A DNA stretch of 64,000 nucleotides, taken from assembly GCA_963737625.1 (NCBI GenBank), contig CAVTTK010000005.1:558001-622000 (forward strand), read 5' to 3'. Numbering within the stretch: position 1 is the first letter of the stretch; each line of letters opens with the position of its first letter. Under the pieces are notes generated by a model, which ran no database searches, was not told the origin of the DNA, and saw only the letters and a list, made by a program, of their open reading frames with translations. The stretch comes from Bog-756 sp963737625 (GTDB lineage: Bacteria > Actinomycetota > Acidimicrobiia > Acidimicrobiales > RAAP-2). Below, piece after piece: positions 51,034 to 59,120 of this stretch. Position numbers and translations under genes: made by a program.

Positions 51034-52191
51034 ATGAGCGACATGTCACAGGGGCCAGGGTGGTGGCAGGCATCGGACGGACGGTGGTATCCGCCGGAGC
51101 TCCATCCGAGCGTCCGGGAGGCCCAGAGCCCGGCGCCCGTGCCGTCGGTGAGTCCGGCGGGGGAGGCCCTGGCCGGATGGGCGCCGGTGGCCGCCGCCCC
51201 CCTGGAGGCTCCTCCGGTGCCGGCCTATCCGTCGGTGGCCGAGTTCGGCAATCCCCACTACGGCTCCGAGCTGGCGGGCAGCCGCCCGCCGTCCATGCCC
51301 ACCTATCCCCAGGGTTGGCAGCCCATCGTGCCCGCCTCCTCCGGAGGCCGGTTCCGTCGGGGCCTCCGCCTGGTGGGGATCGGCTTCACCATGGCCCGGG
51401 ACGAGCCCGGCCTGATGATGGTCCCCGTGGTGGCCTTCGTGATCCAGCTCCTGATCTGCGGGGTGGGCTTCCTCATCCTGTGGCCCAGCCTCCGGTCGAT
51501 GCACACCACCGACGGTCAATCGGCCCACTTCTCGGCCACCCAGTGGTTGGTCGCCGTGGTGGTCGGGGTGCTGGTGATGTTCGTGTCGGTGGTCTCCCAC
51601 GCCACCATCATCGCCCGGGTCATGGCCCGCTTCCACGGCCAGAGTGTGAGCAACGCCCAGGCGGCCCGGGCCGCCCTGACCAAGAGCCCGCAGCTCTTGG
51701 CGTGGGCCTTCATCAACTACGTGGTGATCAGCATCCTCCGCAACATCGGCAACCGGGGGATCCTCGGGTTCCTGGTCGGGGCCCTGCTCCGGGCCGGGTG
51801 GATGCTGGCCAGCTTCTTCGTCGTGCCGGTCATCCTGTTCGAGGACAAGGGGGCGGTCGCCGCCATCAAGCGCTCCGTCCAGCTGTGCCGGAGCAAGTGG
51901 GGCGAGAACATCGTGGGCAACGGGGCCCTCGGGGTCATCGCCGTGGCGGCCATCCTGGTGGACGTGCTGGTCTCGGTGGTCCTCGGGGCCGTCTTCGCCC
52001 CGCTGGGCGCGGTGGTCGGGATCATCGGCCTGGTGGCCATCTTGTTGGTGGTCACGGTGGCCACGGCGGCCTTCAACGCCGCGCTGTACTGGTATGCCGT
52101 CACCAACCAGTCGCCGGGGCAGTACTCGGTGGGCGATCTGCAGTCGGCCTACCGGCAGAAGGCCAAGAGGGCCGGCATCTTCGGCATGTGA
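51034..52191 (+). CDS. membrane protein with N-terminal WYPP module (DUF6159-like)
   Basis: A 385-residue protein. Residues 8-25 (GWWQASDGRWYPPELHP) form a DUF2510-like module, followed by a Pro-rich linker to about residue 105. Residues 125-360 hold five or six membrane segments, with VVSHATIIARVMARFHGQSV and ILFEDKGAVAAIKRSVQLCR, as in DUF6159 proteins. Function unknown. It starts at ATG 51034 after AGGAAGGGGG. The next gene has the same kind of small module at its C-terminus. Confidence 0.78.
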   Translation: MSDMSQGPGWWQASDGRWYPPELHPSVREAQSPAPVPSVSPAGEALAGWAPVAAAPLEAPPVPAYPSVAEFGNPHYGSELAGSRPPSMPTYPQGWQPIVPASSGGRFRRGLRLVGIGFTMARDEPGLMMVPVVAFVIQLLICGVGFLILWPSLRSMHTTDGQSAHFSATQWLVAVVVGVLVMFVSVVSHATIIARVMARFHGQSVSNAQAARAALTKSPQLLAWAFINYVVISILRNIGNRGILGFLVGALLRAGWMLASFFVVPVILFEDKGAVAAIKRSVQLCRSKWGENIVGNGALGVIAVAAILVDVLVSVVLGAVFAPLGAVVGIIGLVAILLVVTVATAAFNAALYWYAVTNQSPGQYSVGDLQSAYRQKAKRAGIFGM

Positions 52192-52265
52192 CGGGCGGGC
52201 CCGGGGCCACGGCCAGGGCCGGCCCGTGATCACACGGGGAAGCCAACGGGCGTAGGCTCTACGGC

Positions 52266-52856
52266 GTGCTACACGTGAGCGGGGGTCAGCTGGTCGTACT
52301 GCTGGTCCTGTCCGTGGTCTGGGCCTTCCTGGGCTACCGGCTCTCCGAGATGGACCGGAGGAACCTGGGTAGGACGCCGTGGGGGCTCCCCTCGCTGCTG
52401 TGGGCCTTCTTCTGGTTCCTGTCCCTCGTCCTCGGTCTCATCCTCTACCTCATCGCCCACTTCGCCGGCCTGCGCCGGGCCCAACGGCAGGGCCCGCTCA
52501 TGGGCACGCCGGGGTCGGCCCCCCTGCCCCCGATGGCCGAGACCAGTGCGGCCAAACGGGTGCCCACGGCGTCGGACCTCTTCCCGGCCTACCCCCGGCC
52601 GGCCAACTCGCAGCCCGAGCAGGTCGAGGTGACGCCCGAGGACGTGGAGGAGGCGTCGTCGTTCCCCAGCCCGGATGCGACGTCGCCCGCCGGAGCGCAG
52701 CCATCGTGGCCGCACTCCCCACCGGCCTGGCAGCCCGATCCCAGTGGACGCTTCCACTACCGGTGGTGGGACGGCACCCAGTGGACCAACCAGGTGTCGA
52801 CGGACGGGCACCATCTGGTGGACACCAATCCGGATCAGCGCATCGGGCCTTACTGA
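52266..52856 (+). CDS. small membrane protein with C-terminal DUF2510
   Basis: A 196-residue protein. Two membrane segments lie at residues 8-24 and 43-66 (VVLLVLSVVWAFLGYRLSEM; AFFWFLSLVLGLILYLIAHF). A hydrophilic Pro/Glu linker follows, then a DUF2510 module (WQPDPSGRFHYRWWDGTQWT) facing the cytoplasm. The first part resembles a phospholipase D-like N-terminal anchor. Role unknown, perhaps protein-protein contact at the membrane. It starts at GTG 52266. The 3' end runs into octamer repeats that include the stop codon. Confidence 0.75.
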   Translation: MLHVSGGQLVVLLVLSVVWAFLGYRLSEMDRRNLGRTPWGLPSLLWAFFWFLSLVLGLILYLIAHFAGLRRAQRQGPLMGTPGSAPLPPMAETSAAKRVPTASDLFPAYPRPANSQPEQVEVTPEDVEEASSFPSPDATSPAGAQPSWPHSPPAWQPDPSGRFHYRWWDGTQWTNQVSTDGHHLVDTNPDQRIGPY

Positions 52857-52890
52857 ACGACTGAGCGACTGAGCAACTGAGCGACTGAGC
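52851..52890. repeat. octamer repeats overlapping a stop codon
   Basis: Five 8-bp units: TACTGAAC, GACTGAGC, GACTGAGC, AACTGAGC, GACTGAGC. The first includes the TGA of the preceding gene. Because 8 is not a multiple of 3, stop codons recur in all frames, so slippage would change little in the protein's end. Confidence 0.8.
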
Positions 52891-52915
52891 GATCAGGGGT
52901 CCGCCGGACCGAGGG

Positions 52916-53164
52916 TCAGGCTACGTCCCGGTCCCGGTGCAGCTTGAGCTTGGTCTTCCGGGCGGCCTGGTGGGCGGGATGGGCCGACTGATGGCGGAGT
53001 AGGTCGGATGCGCAGTCGGCGCACAGGCGACCGTAGGAGTGGTCGAGGTGGAGCTGCCTGCGATCGCGGCGTCCCACCTTGGACACCGGTCCCTTCCAGC
53101 CACAGCGGTGGCAGGCGCCGTGTCGCTCCTTGTAGAGCCGGCCGGTGCCGTCGTCGGGGCTCAT
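52916..53164 (-). CDS. small zinc-binding protein
   Basis: An 82-residue protein with two CxxC pairs, CHRCGWKGPVSKVGRRDRRQ and later HSYGRLCADCASDLLRH, and two nearby His, the look of a treble-clef or zinc-ribbon. The C-terminal tail is basic (KTKLKLHRDRD). Similar small proteins occur in Acidimicrobiia with unknown role. It starts at ATG 53164, without a strong RBS. Confidence 0.65.
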   Translation of the reverse strand: MSPDDGTGRLYKERHGACHRCGWKGPVSKVGRRDRRQLHLDHSYGRLCADCASDLLRHQSAHPAHQAARKTKLKLHRDRDVA

Positions 53165-53485
53165 CGACGTGGGGCCCGGTGGTCGAGGTGCTCGCCCATG
53201 TGGGTTGTATCGGCAGTGGCCGGGAGAACCTGAACCGACCACCATGGCGGGCCGATCGGCCACGGCCGTCCGGTGGCCGTCGGGACGATGGTTCGTGACC
53301 GTGACCTCCCGGGGATGGCCCGACCACGCACGGTACTGCCGTTCCCACCGATGGCAGCAGCCCGGCCCGACGACGGGCGTGGGCCCGGCAATCCCGCTGG
53401 ACCGCCGCCCGGGGGTCTGGCACACTGCTCGCACGGGGCAGCACAAGCGGATTGGCCCGAGGGCCGAGGGGAAAGGTGGGCAGAC
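53165..53485. other. intergenic region, no gene seen
   Basis: About 320 bp between divergent genes. It should hold promoters for both; GAAAGGTGGG just before 53486 is the RBS of the beta-helix gene. ORFs on both strands lack family signals. Confidence 0.35.
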
Positions 53486-55162
53486 GTGACAACGTCTCTT
53501 CGTGTCGTGCGGCTGGCGGCGGTCATGGTGGTCTCGCTCGGAGCGCTGATGCTCGGCGGGCAGCTGCTCGGGGTCGCTCCGGCCGGGGCCGACGGCCAGG
53601 GGTATGAGGGCGGCAACATCCTCTACGTCTCCAACTCGTCCCAAGGCCACCAGGGGACCAACGCCCACGTCCACGGTGCGTGGGACGGCAACGGCCAGTG
53701 GGACGGACACGGCCGGTGGGGCTGCTCCAACGCCCAGTACTCGACCATCCAGTCGGCGGTGACCGCCGCTCCGAACCAGGCCCTGGTGGTGGTCTGCCCC
53801 GGAACCTACGCCGAGGACGTCTCGGTGCCCCACCCCGTCCAGTTGGTCGGCCTGCACGCCACGGTGAACGCCGCCGGCCTGGTCAACGGCTTCCTGGTCA
53901 CCAGCTCGTACGTCAGCATCAAGGGGTTCACGGTCACCGGCGCCCTGGGCGAGGGGATCGTGGCCGAGCCGGCCGGCGTGCTGACCAATCCCCAGCCGCC
54001 GACCAGCCCGTCGGGCACCTTCGCCCCCATCCACCACATCTCCGTCGAGAACGATGTGGTCAACGCCAACAACACCGGCGGTGACCCCACCACCCACCAG
54101 TGCTCGGAGTCACCGGGGCCGCCGGACTTCCTCTACCCGGGGGACTGCGGGGGCGGCATCCACCTGAACACCGTGGCCCACTCCGAGGTGGAGGGAAACA
54201 CCGTCACCAACAACGATGACGGCATCCTGATCACCGACGACTACGGCCCGGCCTACGGGAACGAGATCAGCCACAACTACGTGGCCCACAACATCTACGA
54301 GTGCGGCATCGTGCTCCCGTCGCACAACCCGTTCTCGGTGGTGGCCACCCAGAACCCGGACCACCTCACCTACACCCTCGGAGCCCTGACCCCGTCGACC
54401 GGCGGCGTGTTCGACAACACGGTCGACCACAACACGGTGATCGACAACGGGACCGTGGTCGTGCCCCACTTCGGCGGCAGCGGTTCGGGAATCGGTGTCT
54501 TCGCCCCGACGGCCGGAGCCGCCTCCTACAACAACACCATCACCGACAACTTCGTCACCGGCAGCGGGCAGTCCGGCTTCACCATCCACGCCCACTTCCC
54601 CGGCGGTGAGTACGTGAGCGGGAACCAGGTCATTGACAACGTGTTCGCCACCAACAACACCGGGGGCGACGGCCTGGACGGGCCGGGCACCGACCCCGAC
54701 TTCCAGACCACGGCCATCCTGGTGTACTCGGCGGAGCCGGCCACCATCACCATCGCCCACAACCACATCCACGGGAACGCCATCGGGGTCTGGCTGTCGG
54801 CCAATATCCAGGCGTCGGGTCTGGCCAGCAACTCCATCAGCGGGGCGACCACCCCGGTCTACGTCTCCCAGGTGCCCTACGCCTTCGCCCAGACCATCGC
54901 CGCCACCGCACCCACGGCGACGGTCGGCGTGGCCATCTTCCCCAACAACCTCACCACCCAGTACTACGTGGAGTACGGCCTCACCTCGACCCCGTACTCC
55001 ATGACCACCACCCCGGTGACCGGACTGACCGGACTGACCCCGGTGGTGGCGGCGGTGAGTCTGACCGGGTTGAGCAGCGGCCAGACCTACCACTACCAGG
55101 TGGTGGCCTCCAACAGTGCCGGGACCACCCACGGGGGCGACCAGACGTTCTCGACCCCCTGA
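53486..55162 (+). CDS. secreted right-handed parallel beta-helix protein
   Basis: A 558-residue exported protein. The signal peptide spans about residues 1-38 (VMVVSLGALMLGGQLLGVAP). A His/Gly-rich stretch follows (AHVHGAWDGNGQWDGHG), then a NosD/pectate-lyase-like beta-helix at about 80-470: YSTIQSAVTAAPNQALVVVC, CPGTYAEDVSVPHPVQLVGL, and turns such as VEGNTVTNNDDGILITDD. The last 90 residues are a fibronectin-III-like module (LSSGQTYHYQVVASNSAGTT). Likely polysaccharide binding or cleavage at the cell surface. It starts at GTG 53486. Confidence 0.82.
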   Translation: MTTSLRVVRLAAVMVVSLGALMLGGQLLGVAPAGADGQGYEGGNILYVSNSSQGHQGTNAHVHGAWDGNGQWDGHGRWGCSNAQYSTIQSAVTAAPNQALVVVCPGTYAEDVSVPHPVQLVGLHATVNAAGLVNGFLVTSSYVSIKGFTVTGALGEGIVAEPAGVLTNPQPPTSPSGTFAPIHHISVENDVVNANNTGGDPTTHQCSESPGPPDFLYPGDCGGGIHLNTVAHSEVEGNTVTNNDDGILITDDYGPAYGNEISHNYVAHNIYECGIVLPSHNPFSVVATQNPDHLTYTLGALTPSTGGVFDNTVDHNTVIDNGTVVVPHFGGSGSGIGVFAPTAGAASYNNTITDNFVTGSGQSGFTIHAHFPGGEYVSGNQVIDNVFATNNTGGDGLDGPGTDPDFQTTAILVYSAEPATITIAHNHIHGNAIGVWLSANIQASGLASNSISGATTPVYVSQVPYAFAQTIAATAPTATVGVAIFPNNLTTQYYVEYGLTSTPYSMTTTPVTGLTGLTPVVAAVSLTGLSSGQTYHYQVVASNSAGTTHGGDQTFSTP

Positions 55163-55222
55163 CCCGACGGCGGCCCGGGCCGACCTGTCCGGCCGGGCCA
55201 CGAACGGGCCGGAGGACCGGAC

Positions 55223-55909
55223 ATGGATGACGCGCCGGAGGACCCGCCCGGGCCTCCGGGGTGGGACGTTGCCGATCCGGAGGGCGGGGCCACGACGGTC
55301 ACCGCGCCACCGGGCCTCCGAAACCGGTGGGTGGCCGTCTGCGGAGCGGTCTCCCTGGCCGTCGTGACGGTCGCCGTGTTGGGCGTCGCCAGTCCGACCG
55401 CTCCGGCCACACGGCCGGCGGCCAGCTCGGCGGCCGGGCCGTCTCCCGTCCACGCTGCGGCCCCGGGAACCGCCACGACCGGCCCACCGGCCACCGGGGG
55501 AGAGCCCGCCCCGAGCACCACCACCCCGACCACCGTACCGCCTACAACCGTGCCGCCTACAACCGTGCCGGCTCCTCCTTCAACGGTGGCCCCGCCCTCG
55601 ACCCTGCCGGCGGCGACGGCACCGGCGGTCCCGGCCAACGATGTCGGAATCCAGGTCACGGGCACGGGGCAGGCTTCGATGACCGTGGTGGACGGAGCCA
55701 CCCAGTCACAGGTCAACGATGTGACGCTGCCCTGGTCGACCGTCCTGACGGACAGCCCCTCGTCGGTCAACGTCTCGGCCCAGTCGTCCGACGGATCGGA
55801 GACGGCCACCATCGCCTGCGAGGTCGAGGGGCCCGGGATCACCCCGACCGCCAACTCGTCGTCCGGTCCGTTCGCCACGGTGAGCTGCGGCACGACCCTC
55901 GGTCCGTAA
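55223..55909 (+). CDS. MmpS-like single-pass membrane protein
   Basis: A 228-residue protein with an acidic/Pro N-terminus, one membrane segment at about residues 36-57 (WVAVCGAVSLAVVTVAVLGV), and a Thr/Pro linker with the repeat TVPPT. The extracytoplasmic C-terminal domain (GIQVTGTGQASMTVVDGATQ, ATIACEVEGPGITPTANS) matches the MmpS family fold. MmpS proteins usually partner MmpL exporters; none is seen here. It starts at ATG 55223. Confidence 0.72.
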   Translation: MDDAPEDPPGPPGWDVADPEGGATTVTAPPGLRNRWVAVCGAVSLAVVTVAVLGVASPTAPATRPAASSAAGPSPVHAAAPGTATTGPPATGGEPAPSTTTPTTVPPTTVPPTTVPAPPSTVAPPSTLPAATAPAVPANDVGIQVTGTGQASMTVVDGATQSQVNDVTLPWSTVLTDSPSSVNVSAQSSDGSETATIACEVEGPGITPTANSSSGPFATVSCGTTLGP

Positions 55910-55958
55910 GGCCCGCCAGTGCTGTTTCACCCTCCGGCCGAGGGCCCGGGGCATCAGG

Positions 55959-55970
55959 TATAATAACGAT
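55959..55970 (+). promoter_or_regulatory. consensus -10 of a leaderless AbiE-like operon
   Basis: TATAAT (55959-55964), a perfect -10 box, is followed by six bases and then ATG 55971. The start codon therefore coincides with the expected transcription start, leaving no room for an RBS. No clear -35 is seen. Confidence 0.65.
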
Positions 55971-56727
55971 ATGGACATGACTCTCTCACAGGCGGCGGAG
56001 TCATTGGGGACGACGGTGCCGAGGGTCACTCGGGCCATCGAGAACCTGCGGATTGCCCCCAGGCGGACGGCTACGAGCGCGCCGCCATCGACGGGCACGG
56101 GTGCTCAATTCCGAGCAGGTCACCCGGCTCCGAGAGCATCTCGGAGCCGCCCCAGTGAACGGCGAATTCAGTCGAGAGGAGATGTTCATGCTGTCCGCCC
56201 TCGATCTGAGTCCATTTGGTTTTCGTTCAGCCCGAGCTGCAGCATCGGCGGCTGGCGTTAGTGCGACGACAGCGGCCAAGGCTCTGCCGGTGTTAGTGGC
56301 CAGCGGATTGGTCACCGAGTCGACCAAGCCGATGCTGGACAGCGGCCGGGTCACACGGGGAACGGTCTATGAGGCGAACCGGACCAGCGACGAGTGGCGT
56401 AGTGCATGTGACGATATTCGGTCGACCCACTTGCCGGATTCGAGGAAGAGCACTGAACCGAAATTGGTTCCGAGGAGGTTCTGGCATCTGTTCTGGAACG
56501 CCAGTCCATTGAAGCTGCCCATCTCCGAGCACGCAGACTTCATCGCATCTCGGATGCTGCTGAGTCAGAATCCGCAGGCTGTCGCGTGGGCTGCGCTCCA
56601 TTTGCCGGCTCGCTCGATCGCCAACACGGCCAAGCTCCGCCACGTCTCCGCCGGCGACCGAGCGTGGTTGAAGAACCTAGCTCGCGCCATGTCGAGCAGC
56701 GACGTGGCGGACAGTGAAACCAGTTGA
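55971..56727 (+). pseudogene. AbiEi-like antitoxin/regulator, frame-disrupted
   Basis: The N-terminus (MTLSQAAESLGTTVPRVTRA) is a helix-turn-helix. The frame then breaks between 56050 and 56100, and the long second frame reads VLNSEQVTRLREHLGAAP, FRSARAAASAAGVSATTAAK and ALPVLVASGLVTE (a winged-helix part), then a helical C-terminal half. The bridge reads most protein-like in the third frame (ADGYERAAIDGH), implying two one-base losses or one gain. The gene overlaps the toxin start (ATGA). Lower GC than neighbours suggests transfer. Confidence 0.6.
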
Positions 56728-57470
56728 ATGAAGAACCCGCCCGGCGGGCGGGAGCCGGTTCGCCGACGGCCACCCACATCACCGACCAGGCCGAGTCCGA
56801 GGCGGGCTCAGACGATCCCGGTCTGCCGGACGACCTTCTGGCCATGCTGCCTCCGGCCACCGGTGATGCGTGGAGGAAGCTCGCCCCCCTACTTCCTCCC
56901 AGCGCCTACCTTGTCGGCGGCACCGCGCTGACGGTCCATCTGCACCATCGAGTCAGTCGCGACCTCGACGTCTTCCTCGAACGCCAGGAAGACCTTCAAT
57001 CCCTTTGGAGGAGGTTCGAAGGGGCGGGAGAAGCGCTGGCCAGTCAGCAAGACGATGCGACGATCGTTTGCGTGTTCGACAGCACGAGGGTGCAGGTGCT
57101 GGACGCTTCCGCCCAGGCAATGGTTGCTCCCACGACGACCGTTGGAGGTATGAGGGTCGCCAGCGTCGAGGACATCATGGCGATGAAGTTGAAGGTCATC
57201 ATCGACCGAGGAGAGATGCGGGACTACTTCGACATCATGTCCATCGAGACGAAATGCTCACTCTTGGCGGAGACCGGCCTCGCTCTATCGATCGAGCGGT
57301 ATTCGCCCTCTCAACCGGACCAGTACGTCAACTCCATCGTGAAGTCCCTCGGCTACTTCGGAGACGTCGCCGATGACCCCGAGCTACCAGCGACGAGGGC
57401 GGAGATCGAAGAGTACTGGATGCGGAGGCAGCGACCGCTCATGAAGCACATCGCTATGTTCGGTGGCTAG
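56724..57470 (+). CDS. AbiEii-like nucleotidyltransferase toxin
   Basis: A 248-residue protein of the AbiEii/MNT nucleotidyltransferase group. The fold signature is LVGGTALTVHLHHRVSRDLD with the Asp pair RDLDVF that binds metal. VASVEDIMAMKLKVIIDRGE is followed by MRDYFDIMSIE, the conserved Lys and Asp-Tyr-Phe-Asp block. In AbiE systems such enzymes transfer nucleotides to RNA and arrest growth. The start overlaps the regulator stop by 4 nt. GC and codon use differ from flanking genes, suggesting acquisition. Confidence 0.78.
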   Translation: MNEEPARRAGAGSPTATHITDQAESEAGSDDPGLPDDLLAMLPPATGDAWRKLAPLLPPSAYLVGGTALTVHLHHRVSRDLDVFLERQEDLQSLWRRFEGAGEALASQQDDATIVCVFDSTRVQVLDASAQAMVAPTTTVGGMRVASVEDIMAMKLKVIIDRGEMRDYFDIMSIETKCSLLAETGLALSIERYSPSQPDQYVNSIVKSLGYFGDVADDPELPATRAEIEEYWMRRQRPLMKHIAMFGG

Positions 57471-57676
57471 CCAAGGGGCTCGATTGCGGCGGATGGCCCG
57501 CTCTCCGGAAGGTTGAGCCGGTAGTTCCCGCCGGACGATGCCGGGTCGATGCCCACGACGGCCGGATCCTCATCGATCCGGCCCCTGAGGTCCTCCTGGA
57601 GTGCTGAGGGCCGGTGCCGACACTTGATCCGGTGCGAACCACCCCTCTTCATCTCGACCAAGGATCGGGCAACCAC
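57467..57676 (-). CDS. hypothetical protein, doubtful
   Basis: A 69-residue ORF between the toxin and the oxidoreductase, overlapping the toxin end by 4 nt. The middle is basic and contains a Cys (HRIKCRHRPSALQEDLRGRI). No RBS or family is recognised; it may be a gene end left from a rearrangement. Confidence 0.25.
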   Translation of the reverse strand: MVARSLVEMKRGGSHRIKCRHRPSALQEDLRGRIDEDPAVVGIDPASSGGNYRLNLPESGPSAAIEPLG

Positions 57677-57679
57677 TCG

Positions 57680-59078
57680 TTAGCTCTGTGGCCCATGGGC
57701 GAGCTCGCTCATCTGCGTAAGCCCTTCATCAGCCACCGCAGCTAGCCTTGCTGTTGCCTCTCGCACGGGCAAGGTAGTTCCCTGTTCGACCGGTATGCGC
57801 GCCGGGTTCAGCGCGCAGTCATTGGCCCACGTCTGGATGTCGGGCTCGGCGCCGAACGTGCGAGTCGCCACGAATCCGCGGACTTGCATCTGCGCCCATG
57901 TGGCTGGGTCGTCGGAGAAGCTGTTGGGTGGGCACAGTCGATTGCGTTCCCGATCGTCGTCGCGGGTTGCCTCCACGAAGCCGGCAAGGGCCGCGGCGAA
58001 ACAGGGGAAACCCGCCCGGATGGTCTGCAGTCGGATCTTGTCCGATTGCCAGAGGGGGACGATCGGTGGATAACTCAAACCGGACGCCGCGCAGTGGATC
58101 ACCAGCGAATCCGGGTCCAGGGTGAGGACGCCTCGCTCCAGCACGATCTCGCCCTCGGCCACATGCCGGATATGTCCCAAGCGCACGACGTGTTCGACGG
58201 TGCGGAGCAGGTCGAGCTCCCACCGACCGAGCGTCGGCGCCTTGGCCATCGTCGGCACTGCGCCGGTGTCGATCCGGAGCATGACCCCTGCGGCTTCGAG
58301 GCGGAGGAACATCTCGTCGAGCGAATCCGCCTCGGTCGCCGCAGTCATCATGTCGGATGCCAGATCCAGCGCCACGACGGGGTCCGGCTGGACCACGGAG
58401 CGGTTCAGCATCCACGGCTCCCTTGGTCGGACCCAGGTGATCCGCTCTGGCGGCACGCCTCTCATCAACAGCCACACAACGGCGTCGGTTGCCGTCTTTC
58501 CCGATCCGACGATGACGAACCGGGCCGGGGCCTCGGCCAGGCTACCGAGCCGATCAACGGCGACGACCCGGGCACCCTCGGCGACGCCGAAGGGCGGTGC
58601 CGAGGTAGCCGGTATCGTCGGTGACAGATAGGTGGCATCGACGACCCGGTGCCGTACCTCGACGCCGACCGTCTCGCCTGACACCAGGGACGTGACGAAA
58701 TGACCGTCTTGGTCAGCGTGGTACTCGCTCCCGCCGAGGAACGTGACCCTACCGGAGCCCAGAAATCGGCGGTAGAGGATGTCGTCGTAGTAGTTCTGGA
58801 TCTCGGATCGCCGGGCCCGTTCCTGGAGACCGGCCTCGGGGCCTGCGTCCTGCACGGCACCAATTGCCCAACATCGTCGACGCCACACCGTAGAACTGCG
58901 AGGCCTGGTGCAGCTGGACGAAGGGGTAGGCGTCCTGCCAGTGGCCCCCGGCGGCGTGGCGGCGATCCACCAGGGTGACGTGCACGTCGGCATGGTGGAT
59001 CAACGCATCAGTGAACGCCATCCCCATGGCCCCGGCGCCAATGACCAGGTAGTCGGTGGTCAATGCACGCATGTTCAT
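57680..59078 (-). pseudogene. FAD/NAD(P)-dependent oxidoreductase, frameshifted
   Basis: The N-terminal frame from ATG 59078 holds the FAD Rossmann motif DYLVIGAGAMGMAFTDALI. It breaks at CAATTG (58861-58866); the next frame resumes with the block AVQDAGPEAGLQERARRSEI and the second dinucleotide motif FVIVGSGKTATDAVVWLLMR. Removing one base restores STMLGNGAVQDAG and a 465-residue protein like flavin monooxygenases. The frame is open to 57680 with conserved content throughout. It is last in the P450/DsrE/DUF4242 operon. Recent mutation or consensus error. Confidence 0.8.
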
Positions 59079-59120
59079 GAGTGCAGACGGTACATCGCGG
59101 TGCTCGTCCGGGTGCTCGTA

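Noticed and set aside
52851..52890. Octamer run considered as a terminator
   Set aside because: No self-complementary stem and no T-run; it is a simple direct repeat.
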